A stretch of 64,000 nt of DNA from Streptococcus sanguinis (GTDB taxonomy: Bacteria; Bacillota; Bacilli; Lactobacillales; Streptococcaceae), in NCBI RefSeq assembly GCF_019929225.1, contig NZ_JAHZPA010000003.1, positions 182,759-246,758 of the forward strand. The letters are read 5' to 3'. A program made the position numbers and the translations under genes. The number at the start of each line of letters is the position of its first letter. Positions within the stretch are counted from its first letter, which is position 1. The notes beneath the pieces are model-generated. The model had not been told where the DNA came from. It was given only the letters and a program-made list of their open reading frames with translations, and did no database searches. Positions 9,511 to 18,077 of this stretch are shown piece by piece.

Positions 9511-11217
9511 ATGGATTTGCTGTTTAAATATCTATCCAAAGACTTTTTTGCTAAGAAGACCATAGTGTCTATTCTATCTCTGATTATAATCTTCACTTCC
9601 TTTATGTTCTTCTTCGTTCATTTTGCGATTGATGCCAATATACTTCGTTTAGGTGGAGAGCAATTATCAGGCAATGAGGCTAATTATTTCACAGCTTTGA
9701 AAAGTAATCAACTCTTAATCAGAAACATTACTGTCGCCATGGTAGCCATTTTCTCCCTCATTTTATCCTTATTCATCAGAGGGATGCTCCAAAGAAATCG
9801 AGTGCAGCTAGCCCAGCTGATGTCCCTTGGCTTTTCTTTCTCCAGTGTGCTAGCAAGCTATGCGCTATTAATCAGCGGTTTATCCTTGCTCAGTTCCTTG
9901 CTTGGCTTAGTCTTGGGCTTCTGGGGCTCTGATATTCTCCTTTCTGCTAATAGCCAGACCTATCTCGTTCAAGGGTTGAGTAAAGGACTTTCTCTGCAGT
10001 CGGTTATGACGGGAACCCTGTTTCTAAGTCTTTTCCTAGGAGCTCTTACTTATCTGGCGGGACTGACAGTGAGAAAGACAGATTTGGCTCTAATGATGAA
10101 ACAGACTGACGGAAAAAGCATCCGTCCCGGTTTGATAGAGAAGATGATTCAAAAGCTGCCGATGAAGCATAAATTCAAATTTAAGCTAACTCTAAATCAT
10201 TTTAGCACCTTAGGGCTCTTGCTGATTGCTATCGTTACATTTAGCATCATGTTTGTCTTAAGCTTGTCTCTTACTTTTAGCTCCTCTAAAATCCTTGAAT
10301 CTCAGAAGGAAGGCCGGCACTATTCTTATGAGGTCAGCTATGATAACTACCAAAAGGAGGAGACTAAGTCAGCTTCAGATTCTGTAACCTATCTGAGATA
10401 CGATGTTGATCTAATGATAAAAGGCGAAACTATAGCCTATCAGGCCCTTTCGCTTACAAGCCAAAATGACTTGTTTCAGCTGATTGGCAGTAAGGGAGAA
10501 ATGCTAGATCCCACTCAGGGGGTCTATGTAAACCCTGAGTTGCGAGAGAATTATGGTCTTAAAGTTGGGGATACTCTAGAGTTAAGAGTAAAGGGAAAGC
10601 AACATCAGATAAAGATAGCTGGATTTGCGGAGAATGCTGATTTAAAGACAATATATATTCCCAAAGACCAAGCATCCGCTATGGTAAATGAAGCTGACGA
10701 TCGTTTTAATGGCAGATTTACCAATAAGCCTCAAGAAAAAGGTGAAGGAAAAGTTCGCTCCCTAGAGGAAAAATTATCAACGATTCAAAGAAGTCAGACT
10801 TCTAACAAAGCAAGTGCTATTATTAACCAAAGTATTGGTGTCATAACGGGATGTTTATTGATTTATTTAGCCGTGTTTATCGGCTTGAATGGTAATATGA
10901 AGAATCTATTAATGTTCGATTTGCTAGGATATGAGGAGAGAGAGGTTTATCGTATCCTGCTTAACCCCTACATTGTGATCAGCAATCTGCTTTTCTTGCT
11001 CACTCTGCCTGTGGCCATCTATGCTGCAAGGAATATCCAGATTATGACTTCTCTTCAGACAGGGGACTATATGCCATTCCAGCTCAACTGGATTACTTTC
11101 GTTTATATGTTTGTTATCTTGAATGCCTTATGTTTTATCATTAGATTTTTATTTATTCGAAAAGTTAAAAAAATCAGGGATGATAATCGGCAGGCAGAAT
11201 TCTTATCAGAATGGTGA
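9511..11217 (+). CDS. FtsX-family ABC transporter permease
   Basis: A 568-residue membrane protein. It has an N-terminal helix, three helices around residues 65-200, one near 235-255, a large extracytoplasmic domain at about 265-430, and three C-terminal helices: the FtsX/MacB-like permease topology. It partners the ATPase just upstream. The substrate is unknown; such pairs often act in bacteriocin or peptide-antibiotic resistance, but no cognate two-component system is adjacent. Base composition looks somewhat more A/T-rich than that of the flanking housekeeping genes. Confidence 0.88.
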   Translation: MDLLFKYLSKDFFAKKTIVSILSLIIIFTSFMFFFVHFAIDANILRLGGEQLSGNEANYFTALKSNQLLIRNITVAMVAIFSLILSLFIRGMLQRNRVQLAQLMSLGFSFSSVLASYALLISGLSLLSSLLGLVLGFWGSDILLSANSQTYLVQGLSKGLSLQSVMTGTLFLSLFLGALTYLAGLTVRKTDLALMMKQTDGKSIRPGLIEKMIQKLPMKHKFKFKLTLNHFSTLGLLLIAIVTFSIMFVLSLSLTFSSSKILESQKEGRHYSYEVSYDNYQKEETKSASDSVTYLRYDVDLMIKGETIAYQALSLTSQNDLFQLIGSKGEMLDPTQGVYVNPELRENYGLKVGDTLELRVKGKQHQIKIAGFAENADLKTIYIPKDQASAMVNEADDRFNGRFTNKPQEKGEGKVRSLEEKLSTIQRSQTSNKASAIINQSIGVITGCLLIYLAVFIGLNGNMKNLLMFDLLGYEEREVYRILLNPYIVISNLLFLLTLPVAIYAARNIQIMTSLQTGDYMPFQLNWITFVYMFVILNALCFIIRFLFIRKVKKIRDDNRQAEFLSEW

Positions 11218-11239
11218 GAAACAGCATAAAGATTTTTAA

Positions 11240-11365
11240 GATAAGAAGTCGGAAATCTTGAAAGGAATTCGACGCGATTTAGCGGAGTGCATGCCTGATG
11301 TAGAATTCGAAACACATGTCATTAGTATTAGTGAAAATGGATGCAAACCGAATGAAAACATTTGA
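11240..11365 (+). pseudogene. Relic of a second B3/4-domain gene 3' end
   Basis: Translating from 11252 gives a peptide that matches the last 29 or so residues of the intact B3/4 protein: both contain DLAECMPD, then EFE, then HVISI, then EN. The DNA is also clearly homologous (8528-8611 versus 11252-11338). The frame has no upstream continuation (stop at 11237), and the original stop codon is lost, so reading runs on to 11365. It marks one edge of the FtsX-type ABC insertion. Confidence 0.8.
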
Positions 11366-11390
11366 CAATTTTTTAGGTTTGCGATATCAT
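11362..11390 (+). promoter_or_regulatory. pyrG promoter
   Basis: A strong promoter: TTGACA at 11362-11367 and TATCAT at 11385-11390, 17-bp spacer. Eight bases downstream of the -10 the sequence is GGGC (11398-11401), the start type used by CTP-regulated pyrG genes. Confidence 0.8.
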
Positions 11391-11397
11391 ACTGTTC

Positions 11398-11447
11398 GGG
11401 CACCTCTTTTAGAGGTCAGAGCTTCCTGTGTTCAGGGAGCTATTTTT
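11398..11447 (+). promoter_or_regulatory. pyrG leader: G-reiteration attenuator with terminator hairpin
   Basis: The predicted transcript begins GGGC, has a CU-rich stretch and small hairpin (ACCTCTTTTAGAGGT), then a terminator-like stem (GAGCTTCC/GGGAGCT with T-run, 11419-11447). In Bacillus and Lactococcus pyrG, low CTP causes extra G residues to be added at such a GGGC start. The poly-G then pairs with a pyrimidine tract in the terminator arm and prevents termination. The elements and their spacing fit here; the mechanism is inferred. Confidence 0.7.
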
Positions 11448-11542
11448 CTTTTTCAGACAGATTATGGAAAATCCTCCTCTAGATAAGTTACCAGCAACTG
11501 TGATGCTTGCTGGAACAAATTGTTTTATGAAAAGGAGCACGT

Positions 11543-13156
11543 ATGTCAATTAAATATATTTTTGTCACCGGCGGTGTAGTTTCTTCTATCGGGAAAGGGA
11601 TTGTGGCAGCTAGTCTGGGTCGGCTTTTAAAGAATCGCGGTCTCAAGGTTACGATTCAGAAATTTGACCCCTATATCAATATTGATCCTGGGACCATGAG
11701 CCCTTACCAGCATGGGGAAGTCTTTGTCACAGATGATGGAGCCGAGACGGATCTGGATTTGGGACATTATGAGCGTTTTATTGACATCAATCTCAATAAA
11801 TACTCCAATGTCACCACTGGTAAAATCTATAGCGAAGTCCTACGCAAGGAGCGTAAAGGCGAGTATCTAGGAGCGACGGTCCAAGTCATTCCGCATATCA
11901 CAGATGCTCTCAAGGACAAGATCAAGCGGGCAGCACGGACGACGGACTCGGATGTGATTATCACAGAGGTCGGTGGTACAGTGGGGGATATCGAGTCTCT
12001 TCCTTTCTTAGAAGCTTTGCGCCAGATGAAGGCTGACGTCGGTGCAGACAATGTCATGTATATCCATACGACCCTCCTGCCTTATCTCAAGGCAGCTGGA
12101 GAAATGAAGACCAAACCGACTCAACATTCTGTCAAAGAGCTGCGCGGTCTGGGGATTCAGCCTAATATGCTGGTCATCCGCACAGAGAAGCCAGCTGGAC
12201 AAAATATCAAAAACAAACTGGCTCAATTCTGTGATGTGGCGCCGGAGGCGGTCATTGAGTCGCTAGATGTGGAGCATCTTTACCAAATTCCTCTTAATTT
12301 GCAGGCGCAAAAGATGGACCAAATCGTCTGTGACCATCTGAAGCTGGATGTGCCGGCAGCAGATATGACAGAGTGGTCAGCCATGGTAGAGAAAGTGATG
12401 AGTCTGGAAAAGCAGGTACGTATTGCTCTGGTCGGCAAGTATGTCGAGTTGCCAGATGCCTATATTTCAGTTGTTGAAGCGCTCAAGCATGCCGGCTATG
12501 CCAATGATGCGGAAGTTAAGATTGACTGGATTGATGCGAATCAGGTAACGGCCGAAAACGCCGCAGAGCTTCTTGGAAGTGCGGATGGAATTATCGTTCC
12601 GGGTGGCTTTGGTCAGAGGGGAACTGAGGGTAAGATTCAGGCAATCCGCTATGCGCGTGAGCAGGATGTGCCTATGTTGGGCGTTTGCTTGGGCATGCAG
12701 CTAACCTGTGTCGAATTTGCCCGTCACGTCCTAGGACTGGCAGATGCCAACTCAGCGGAGCTCAATCCAGACACACCGTATCCAATCATTGATCTCATGC
12801 GTGATCAGATTGATGTTGAAGACTTGGGAGGAACGCTGAGACTGGGGCTCTATCCTTCTAAGCTTAAGCCTGGCTCTAAGACAGCAGCAGCTTATGACCA
12901 TCAAGAAGTCGTGCAGCGCCGTCACCGTCATCGTTATGAGTTTAACAATGCTTTCCGCGAGCAGTTTGAGGCAGCTGGATTTGTATTTTCTGGAGTCTCA
13001 CCAGACAATCGCTTGGTCGAAATAGTGGAAATCCCAGAAAATAAATTCTTCGTTGCTTGTCAGTATCACCCAGAGCTTTCCAGCCGACCGAACCGACCTG
13101 AAGGTCTTTATACAGCCTTTGTCACAGCAGCGGTAGAAAAGAGCCAGGAGAAATAG
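11543..13156 (+). CDS. pyrG: CTP synthase
   Basis: A 537-residue bifunctional enzyme making CTP from UTP, ATP and glutamine. The N-terminal amidoligase domain (to about residue 265) starts with the characteristic [16 protein letters not shown]. The C-terminal class I glutamine amidotransferase has the nucleophile Cys in GVCLGMQ, with downstream His and Glu in YHPE. It is preceded by an AAAGGAG site and a roughly 145-nt leader with an attenuator-like hairpin, pointing to feedback by CTP. Monocistronic or followed only by the small GyrI-like gene, which has its own -10. Confidence 0.98.
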   Translation: MSIKYIFVTGGVVSSIGKGIVAASLGRLLKNRGLKVTIQKFDPYINIDPGTMSPYQHGEVFVTDDGAETDLDLGHYERFIDINLNKYSNVTTGKIYSEVLRKERKGEYLGATVQVIPHITDALKDKIKRAARTTDSDVIITEVGGTVGDIESLPFLEALRQMKADVGADNVMYIHTTLLPYLKAAGEMKTKPTQHSVKELRGLGIQPNMLVIRTEKPAGQNIKNKLAQFCDVAPEAVIESLDVEHLYQIPLNLQAQKMDQIVCDHLKLDVPAADMTEWSAMVEKVMSLEKQVRIALVGKYVELPDAYISVVEALKHAGYANDAEVKIDWIDANQVTAENAAELLGSADGIIVPGGFGQRGTEGKIQAIRYAREQDVPMLGVCLGMQLTCVEFARHVLGLADANSAELNPDTPYPIIDLMRDQIDVEDLGGTLRLGLYPSKLKPGSKTAAAYDHQEVVQRRHRHRYEFNNAFREQFEAAGFVFSGVSPDNRLVEIVEIPENKFFVACQYHPELSSRPNRPEGLYTAFVTAAVEKSQEK

Positions 13157-13226
13157 ACTAGTTTTGTCTGACCTAAGCGACTTTTCTAGAGAAATGTTAT
13201 AATGAAAAACAAAAGGAGGAAAGAAG

Positions 13227-13637
13227 ATGTTTCTAAACATTTTAGCTAATATTCGTACTAATAATTTCCAAGATGAGCATTGTGTAGAAAAAATCCAAGC
13301 TCTCTGGAAGGAACAAGAGGGAGCTGTGAAAGAAGCTTTTGCCCAAGGGGAGCCGGTCTATGCTGTCTATCATGACTATGCCAGTGATTACAAAGGAGAC
13401 TATAGTCTCTCTATCTGCCGTTTGACAGATGGGGAAGTCTATGATTTTGATACCTCTGAGCAGACCTATCAAGTGTTTGAAGCGGATAAGGAGGATCCGC
13501 AAGCGATTCTTCATGCTTGGCAGAGGATTTGGCAGGCAGAAGAAACAGGTGAGCTTAATCGAGATTACACTTTCGACTTTGAAAAATACGATCCCGACCA
13601 AACGGTGGCTGTCTTTATTGCGACTCAGCAGCACTGA
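13227..13637 (+). CDS. GyrI-like/AraC effector-binding-domain small protein
   Basis: A 136-residue cytosolic protein resembling the GyrI/Cass2-type effector-binding fold. The features are alternating hydrophobic strands (EPVYAVYHDYASDYKGDYSLSI), the typical YQVFEADK and ILHAWQRIW segments, and a C-terminal DFEKYD. Stand-alone members bind small amphipathic or cationic molecules; some inhibit gyrase or act as drug-binding modules. No partner gene is adjacent. AAGGAGG precedes the ATG and a TATAAT lies at about 13198. Confidence 0.65.
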   Translation: MFLNILANIRTNNFQDEHCVEKIQALWKEQEGAVKEAFAQGEPVYAVYHDYASDYKGDYSLSICRLTDGEVYDFDTSEQTYQVFEADKEDPQAILHAWQRIWQAEETGELNRDYTFDFEKYDPDQTVAVFIATQQH

Positions 13638-13736
13638 GTTTTCCGTGTTCCTTCCTTGGCTTCATTTTCGCTTAGATTTCCCAATTTTACTGATTGAGTA
13701 GAAAGTTGATTTTTTGAAATAAACTAAAAAATTTTC

Positions 13737-13765
13737 TTGACAAGCCTTAGCTGTCCTGTTATACT
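13737..13765 (+). promoter_or_regulatory. tRNA-Leu promoter
   Basis: TTGACA at 13737-13742 and TATACT at 13760-13765 with 17-bp spacing, directly upstream of the tRNA gene. Confidence 0.85.
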
Positions 13766-13781
13766 AGTAAGGTACTCAATC

Positions 13782-13867
13782 GCGGGGATGGCGGAATTGG
13801 CAGACGCGCAGGACTAAGGATCCTGTGACCGCTTTAGGTCGTGAGGGTTCAAGTCCCTCTCTCCGCA
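13782..13867 (+). tRNA. tRNA-Leu (anticodon AAG)
   Basis: An 86-nt class II tRNA with a long variable arm. The acceptor stem GCGGGGA/TCTCCGC pairs fully (one G-U). The anticodon stem CAGGA/TCCTG encloses the loop CTAAGGA with anticodon AAG, which reads CUU and CUC leucine codons. CCA is not encoded. Confidence 0.95.
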
Positions 13868-13873
13868 TCAAGT

Positions 13874-13898
13874 AAGCTGACTTCGGTCAGCTTTTTCT
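13874..13898 (+). terminator. tRNA-Leu terminator
   Basis: AAGCTGA/TCAGCTT stem with a CTTCGG loop and T-run immediately after the tRNA. Confidence 0.85.
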
Positions 13899-14044
13899 TT
13901 TTGCGATAGAGACGCTTAAAAAGGCTGAGTGTCTCCCTGTAATTCTTTAAAATTTCAGGAAAAACTAGCAATTTTAGTGAAAAAGTGATAAAATAAACAA
14001 TGTAAGTGGTTTAACCACAAAAAATAAGAGGAGGCCTGATAAGA

Positions 14045-14926
14045 ATGGCAATCGTTTCAGCAGAAAAATTTGTCCAAGCAGCTCGTGACAATGGTTACGC
14101 AGTTGGTGGATTCAACACAAACAACCTTGAGTGGACTCAAGCTATCCTGCGTGCGGCAGAAGCAAAGAAAGCACCAGTGCTTATCCAAACTTCAATGGGT
14201 GCTGCTAAATACATGGGTGGCTACAAAGTTGCTCGTAACTTGATCGCTAACCTTGTAGAATCAATGGGCATCACTGTACCAGTTGCGATTCACTTGGACC
14301 ATGGTCACTACGAAGATGCACTTGAGTGTATCGAAGTTGGTTACACTTCTATCATGTTTGATGGTTCACACCTTCCAGTAGAAGAAAACCTTAAATTGGC
14401 TAAAGATGTTGTTGAAAAAGCACACGCTAAAGGTATCTCAGTAGAAGCTGAAGTTGGTACTATCGGTGGTGAAGAAGACGGTATCATCGGTAAAGGTGAA
14501 TTGGCTCCAATCGAAGACGCTAAAGCAATGGTTGAAACTGGAATCGACTTCTTGGCAGCAGGTATCGGTAACATCCACGGCCCATACCCAGCAAACTGGG
14601 AAGGTCTTGACCTTGACCACTTGAAGAAATTGACAGAAGCTCTTCCAGGCTTCCCAATCGTATTGCACGGTGGTTCAGGTATTCCTGATGACCAAATCCA
14701 AGCAGCTATCAAACTTGGTGTTGCGAAAGTTAACGTTAACACTGAATGCCAAATCGCATTCGCTAACGCAACTCGTGCATTCGCTCGCGATTACGAAGCA
14801 AACGAAGCAGAATACGACAAGAAGAAACTCTTCGACCCACGTAAATTCTTGGCTGACGGTGTAAAAGCTATCCAAGCATCAGTTGAAGAACGTATCGACG
14901 TATTCGGTTCAGAAGGTAAAGCATAA
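14045..14926 (+). CDS. fba: Fructose-1,6-bisphosphate aldolase, class II
   Basis: A 293-residue zinc-dependent aldolase of glycolysis. It interconverts fructose 1,6-bisphosphate with DHAP and glyceraldehyde 3-phosphate. Zinc and substrate motifs are visible: HLDHG, the EAEVGTIGG strand, NIHGPY and HGGSGIPD. Codon use is strongly biased, as in highly expressed genes, and AGGAGG precedes the ATG. It is transcribed alone between a tRNA terminator and its own terminator. Confidence 0.98.
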   Translation: MAIVSAEKFVQAARDNGYAVGGFNTNNLEWTQAILRAAEAKKAPVLIQTSMGAAKYMGGYKVARNLIANLVESMGITVPVAIHLDHGHYEDALECIEVGYTSIMFDGSHLPVEENLKLAKDVVEKAHAKGISVEAEVGTIGGEEDGIIGKGELAPIEDAKAMVETGIDFLAAGIGNIHGPYPANWEGLDLDHLKKLTEALPGFPIVLHGGSGIPDDQIQAAIKLGVAKVNVNTECQIAFANATRAFARDYEANEAEYDKKKLFDPRKFLADGVKAIQASVEERIDVFGSEGKA

Positions 14927-14950
14927 TCTAGCTGAAGACTACAAAACAGA

Positions 14951-14977
14951 AACCTGCCCGTAAGGGTAGGTTTTTTA
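14951..14977 (+). terminator. fba terminator
   Basis: AACCTGCCC/GGGTAGGTT stem with GTAA loop and T6. Confidence 0.9.
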
Positions 14978-15130
14978 GTGTGTGATAAAATATGATAATT
15001 ATTTTTGAATTTCCTATGTTCGTTTGGAAGTAAAAGTGGTAGTATAGTGAGGAGATAAGATTCTATTTTCCTGAGTTAAGTAGGGAAATGATCTGTAACA
15101 TGAATTGAATAATAGGATATTGAGAAACGT

Positions 15131-16123
15131 ATGGCAATGATAGAAGTAGAGCATCTTCAGAAAAATTTTGTGAAGACAGTTAAGGAACCAGGATTGAAGG
15201 GGGCTTTGCGCTCCTTTATTCATCCTGAAAAGCAGACCTTTGAAGCGGTCAAGGATTTAACCTTTGAGGTTCCCAAGGGGCAGATTTTAGGTTTCATCGG
15301 GGCCAATGGTGCTGGGAAGTCAACAACCATTAAAATGCTGACAGGGATTTTGAAGCCGACATCTGGTTTTTGTCGAATTAACGGCAAGATTCCGCAGGAC
15401 AATCGCCAAGACTATGTCAAGGATATTGGAGTAGTCTTTGGGCAACGCACCCAGCTGTGGTGGGATTTGGCTCTGCAAGAGACTTACACGGTCTTGAAAG
15501 AGATTTACGATGTGCCAGACGCGCTCTTTCATAAGCGGATGGACTTTTTGAATGAAGTCTTGGATTTGAAGGACTTTATCAAAGACCCTGTGCGGACTCT
15601 GTCGCTTGGTCAACGGATGCGGGCGGACATTGCGGCTTCCTTGCTCCACAATCCCAAGGTTCTCTTTTTAGATGAGCCGACCATTGGTTTGGATGTTTCG
15701 GTCAAGGATAACATTCGCCGGGCCATTACCCAAATCAATCAGGAGGAAGAAACAACCATTTTCTTGACCACTCACGACCTGAGTGATATTGAGCAACTTT
15801 GTGATCGGATTTTTATGATTGACAAGGGGCAGGAGATTTTTGATGGAACGGTCAGCCAGCTCAAGGAAACCTTTGGCAAGATGAAGACTCTTTCCTTTGA
15901 ACTAGTGCCAGGGCAAAGTCATCTTGTCTCTCACTATGCAGGATTACCTGATATGACTATTGATAGACAAGGGAATAGCCTCAACATTCAATACGATAGT
16001 TCCCGCTACCAGTCAGCTGATATTATTAAGCAAACCCTGTCTGATTTTGAGATCCGTGATTTGAAGATGGTGGATACGGATATTGAGGATATTATCCGTC
16101 GCTTCTACCGAAAGGAGCTCTAA
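15131..16123 (+). CDS. ABC-2 type exporter ATP-binding protein
   Basis: A 330-residue ATPase with Walker A (GANGAGKST), signature LSLGQRMR instead of LSGGQ, Walker B (VLFLDEPTIGLD) and H-loop (LTTHD). The N terminus has the extended region (about residues 10-40) usual for the family that pairs with two DUF990-type permeases, and there is a C-terminal substrate or dimer region. It is the first gene of a tightly spaced three-gene exporter locus. The substrate is unknown; relatives are annotated as drug or glycolipid exporters. Confidence 0.92.
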   Translation: MAMIEVEHLQKNFVKTVKEPGLKGALRSFIHPEKQTFEAVKDLTFEVPKGQILGFIGANGAGKSTTIKMLTGILKPTSGFCRINGKIPQDNRQDYVKDIGVVFGQRTQLWWDLALQETYTVLKEIYDVPDALFHKRMDFLNEVLDLKDFIKDPVRTLSLGQRMRADIAASLLHNPKVLFLDEPTIGLDVSVKDNIRRAITQINQEEETTIFLTTHDLSDIEQLCDRIFMIDKGQEIFDGTVSQLKETFGKMKTLSFELVPGQSHLVSHYAGLPDMTIDRQGNSLNIQYDSSRYQSADIIKQTLSDFEIRDLKMVDTDIEDIIRRFYRKEL

Positions 16124-16124
16124 G

Positions 16125-16943
16125 ATGGTCAAATTGTGGAGACGTTATAAACCCTTTATCAATGCAGGGATTCAGGAGTTGATTACCTATCGAGTCAACT
16201 TTATTCTCTATCGGCTTGGCGATGTCATGGGAGCTTTTGTGGCCTTTTATCTCTGGAAGGCAGTCTTCGATTCGTCGCAGGAGTCTTTGATTCAAAGCTT
16301 CAGTATGGCAGATATCACCCTCTACATCATCATGAGTTTTGTGACCAATCTCTTGACCAGGTCGGATTCTTCTTTTATGATTGGAGAAGAGGTCAAGGAC
16401 GGATCGATTATCATGCGCTTGTTGAGACCAGTGCACTTTGCGGCCTCTTATCTCTTCACCGAGATTGGTTCCAAGTGGTTGATTTTTATCTCTGTCGGCC
16501 TCCCATTTTTAAGTGTCATTGTCTTGATGAAAATCTTATCTGGGCAAGTTGTTTTAGAAGTTTTAGGACTAACCTTGATTTATCTTTTTAGCTTAACGCT
16601 AGCCTATCTGATCAATTTTTTCTTTAATATCTGCTTTGGCTTTTCAGCTTTTGTGTTTAAAAATCTATGGGGCTCTAATCTGCTCAAGAATTCTCTGATT
16701 GCCTTTATGTCGGGGAGTTTGATTCCCTTGGCTTTCTTTCCTAGGATTGTTTCAAATATTCTGTCCTTTTTGCCTTTTTCATCCTTGATTTACACTCCAG
16801 TTATGATTATCGTTGGGAAATACGATACCAGTCAGATTCTTCAGGCTCTTTCCTTGCAGTTGTTTTGGCTTTTAGTGATGGTTGGCTTGTCTCAGTTGAT
16901 TTGGAAAAGAGTCCAGTCATTTATCACCATTCAAGGAGGTTAG
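16125..16943 (+). CDS. ABC-2 family permease (first subunit)
   Basis: A 272-residue integral membrane protein with about six helices, of the ABC-2/DUF990 kind. The ATG at 16125 directly follows AAAGGAGC and lies one base after the ATPase stop. An in-frame upstream start at 16083 would overlap the ATPase gene and lacks a ribosome-binding site, so it is rejected. It forms a heteromeric pore with the next gene product. Confidence 0.88.
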   Translation: MVKLWRRYKPFINAGIQELITYRVNFILYRLGDVMGAFVAFYLWKAVFDSSQESLIQSFSMADITLYIIMSFVTNLLTRSDSSFMIGEEVKDGSIIMRLLRPVHFAASYLFTEIGSKWLIFISVGLPFLSVIVLMKILSGQVVLEVLGLTLIYLFSLTLAYLINFFFNICFGFSAFVFKNLWGSNLLKNSLIAFMSGSLIPLAFFPRIVSNILSFLPFSSLIYTPVMIIVGKYDTSQILQALSLQLFWLLVMVGLSQLIWKRVQSFITIQGG

Positions 16944-16944
16944 T

Positions 16945-17730
16945 ATGAAAAAATATCAGCGCATGCATCTGATTTTTATCAGACAATACATCAAGCAAAT
17001 CATGGAATACAAGGTTGATTTTGTGGTTGGTGTTTTAGGTGTCTTCCTGACCCAAGGCTTGAACCTCTTGTTTCTCAACGTGCTCTTTCAACACATCCCT
17101 TCACTAGAAGGTTGGACCTTTCAAGAGATTGCCTTTATCTATGGATTTTCCTTGATTCCCAAGGGACTGGACCATCTCTTTTTTGACAATCTTTGGGCCC
17201 TGGGGCAACGCTTGGTGCGAAAGGGAGAGTTTGATAAATACCTGACTCGTCCTATCAACCCTCTCTTTCACATCTTAGTTGAGACCTTTCAGATTGATGC
17301 CTTGGGCGAACTTTTGGTTGGTGGAATTTTACTAGCGACAACAGTGACTAGCATTGCTTGGACTCTTCCCAAATTCCTGATTTTTCTAATCTGTATTCCT
17401 TTTACGACCTTGATTTATACTTCTTTGAAAATCGCGACAGCCAGTATCGCTTTTTGGACCAAGCAGTCAGGCGCCTTGATTTACATTTTCTATATGTTCA
17501 ATGATTTTGCTAAGTATCCGATTTCGATTTACCATTCGCTTATCCGTTGGTTGATTAGTTTTATTGTGCCTTTCGCCTTTACGGCCTACTATCCAGCTAG
17601 CTATTTCTTGCAGGAAAAGAATGGCCTCTTTAATATCGGTGGTTTAATTCTAATTTCTCTTGTCTTCTTTGTCATTTCCTTGAAACTATGGGACAGGGGC
17701 TTAGATGCCTACGAGAGTGCGGGTTCGTAA
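16945..17730 (+). CDS. ABC-2 family permease (second subunit)
   Basis: A 261-residue membrane protein with six predicted helices and the same fold as the preceding permease; conserved segments include LWALGQRLVRKGEFDKYLTRP. It starts one base after the previous stop behind AAGGAGG. With the two upstream genes it makes a complete exporter; nothing in the sequence identifies the cargo. Confidence 0.88.
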   Translation: MKKYQRMHLIFIRQYIKQIMEYKVDFVVGVLGVFLTQGLNLLFLNVLFQHIPSLEGWTFQEIAFIYGFSLIPKGLDHLFFDNLWALGQRLVRKGEFDKYLTRPINPLFHILVETFQIDALGELLVGGILLATTVTSIAWTLPKFLIFLICIPFTTLIYTSLKIATASIAFWTKQSGALIYIFYMFNDFAKYPISIYHSLIRWLISFIVPFAFTAYYPASYFLQEKNGLFNIGGLILISLVFFVISLKLWDRGLDAYESAGS

Positions 17731-17744
17731 GGGGAAGACTATCA

Positions 17745-17773
17745 AAGCCTTGTCTCAGGACGGGCTTTTTTAT
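17745..17773 (+). terminator. Terminator of the ABC-2 exporter operon
   Basis: AAGCCTTGTC/GACGGGCTT stem with TCAG loop and T-run. Confidence 0.85.
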
Positions 17774-17788
17774 CGTGACGAAAATTTC

Positions 17789-17816
17789 TTGACATCTATT
17801 CTCAGAGTGCTATACT
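17789..17816 (+). promoter_or_regulatory. tRNA-Thr promoter
   Basis: TTGACA at 17789-17794 and TATACT at 17811-17816, 16-bp spacer. Confidence 0.85.
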
Positions 17817-17828
17817 GAAAGGGTAATC

Positions 17829-17901
17829 GCCGATTTAGCTCAGTTGGTAGAGCAACGCACTCGTAACGCGTAGGTCACAGGTTCGAACCCTGCAATCGGC
17901 A
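17829..17901 (+). tRNA. tRNA-Thr (anticodon CGT)
   Basis: A 73-nt tRNA with full acceptor pairing (GCCGATT/AATCGGC) and anticodon CGT in the loop CTCGTAA. Two positions are A-C mismatches: 31-39 in the anticodon stem and 49-65 in the T stem. No CCA is encoded. Its last part and the following terminator are partly repeated at 20589-20650. Confidence 0.93.
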
Positions 17902-17904
17902 TAC

Positions 17905-18070
17905 ATAGGTCTTAGAAATCTTGTAAAAGCAAGATTTCTTTTTTTACTGGACAAGGTGTCAATTATAAAAGTTCGAATGCAAAGAGGTTAAAATATCTTT
18001 ACATGGTGGAAAAATCAAGAAAATCAAAGAGAAATATGATACAGTGAATTAGTATAAAAAGAAAGGAGCA
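17905..18070 (+). repeat. Upstream duplicated segment, copy 1
   Basis: This stretch, from just after tRNA-Thr to the ribosome-binding site of the first secreted protein, is homologous to 20606-20775 before the second. Shared blocks include the terminator hairpin, ACTGGACAA then GTGTCAATTATA, TTTACATGG with AAAAATCA, and the AAAGAAAGGAG site. It probably carries the promoter of the gene. Confidence 0.8.
17914..17945 (+). terminator. tRNA-Thr terminator
   Basis: A 10-bp stem AGAAATCTTG/CAAGATTTCT with a T-rich tail; a close copy is at 20614-20645. Confidence 0.88.
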
Positions 18071-18077
18071 GGTGTTT

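Noticed and set aside
16083..16124. Upstream start for the first ABC-2 permease
   Set aside because: It would overlap the ATPase gene, has no ribosome-binding site and adds a non-membrane stretch absent from the family.
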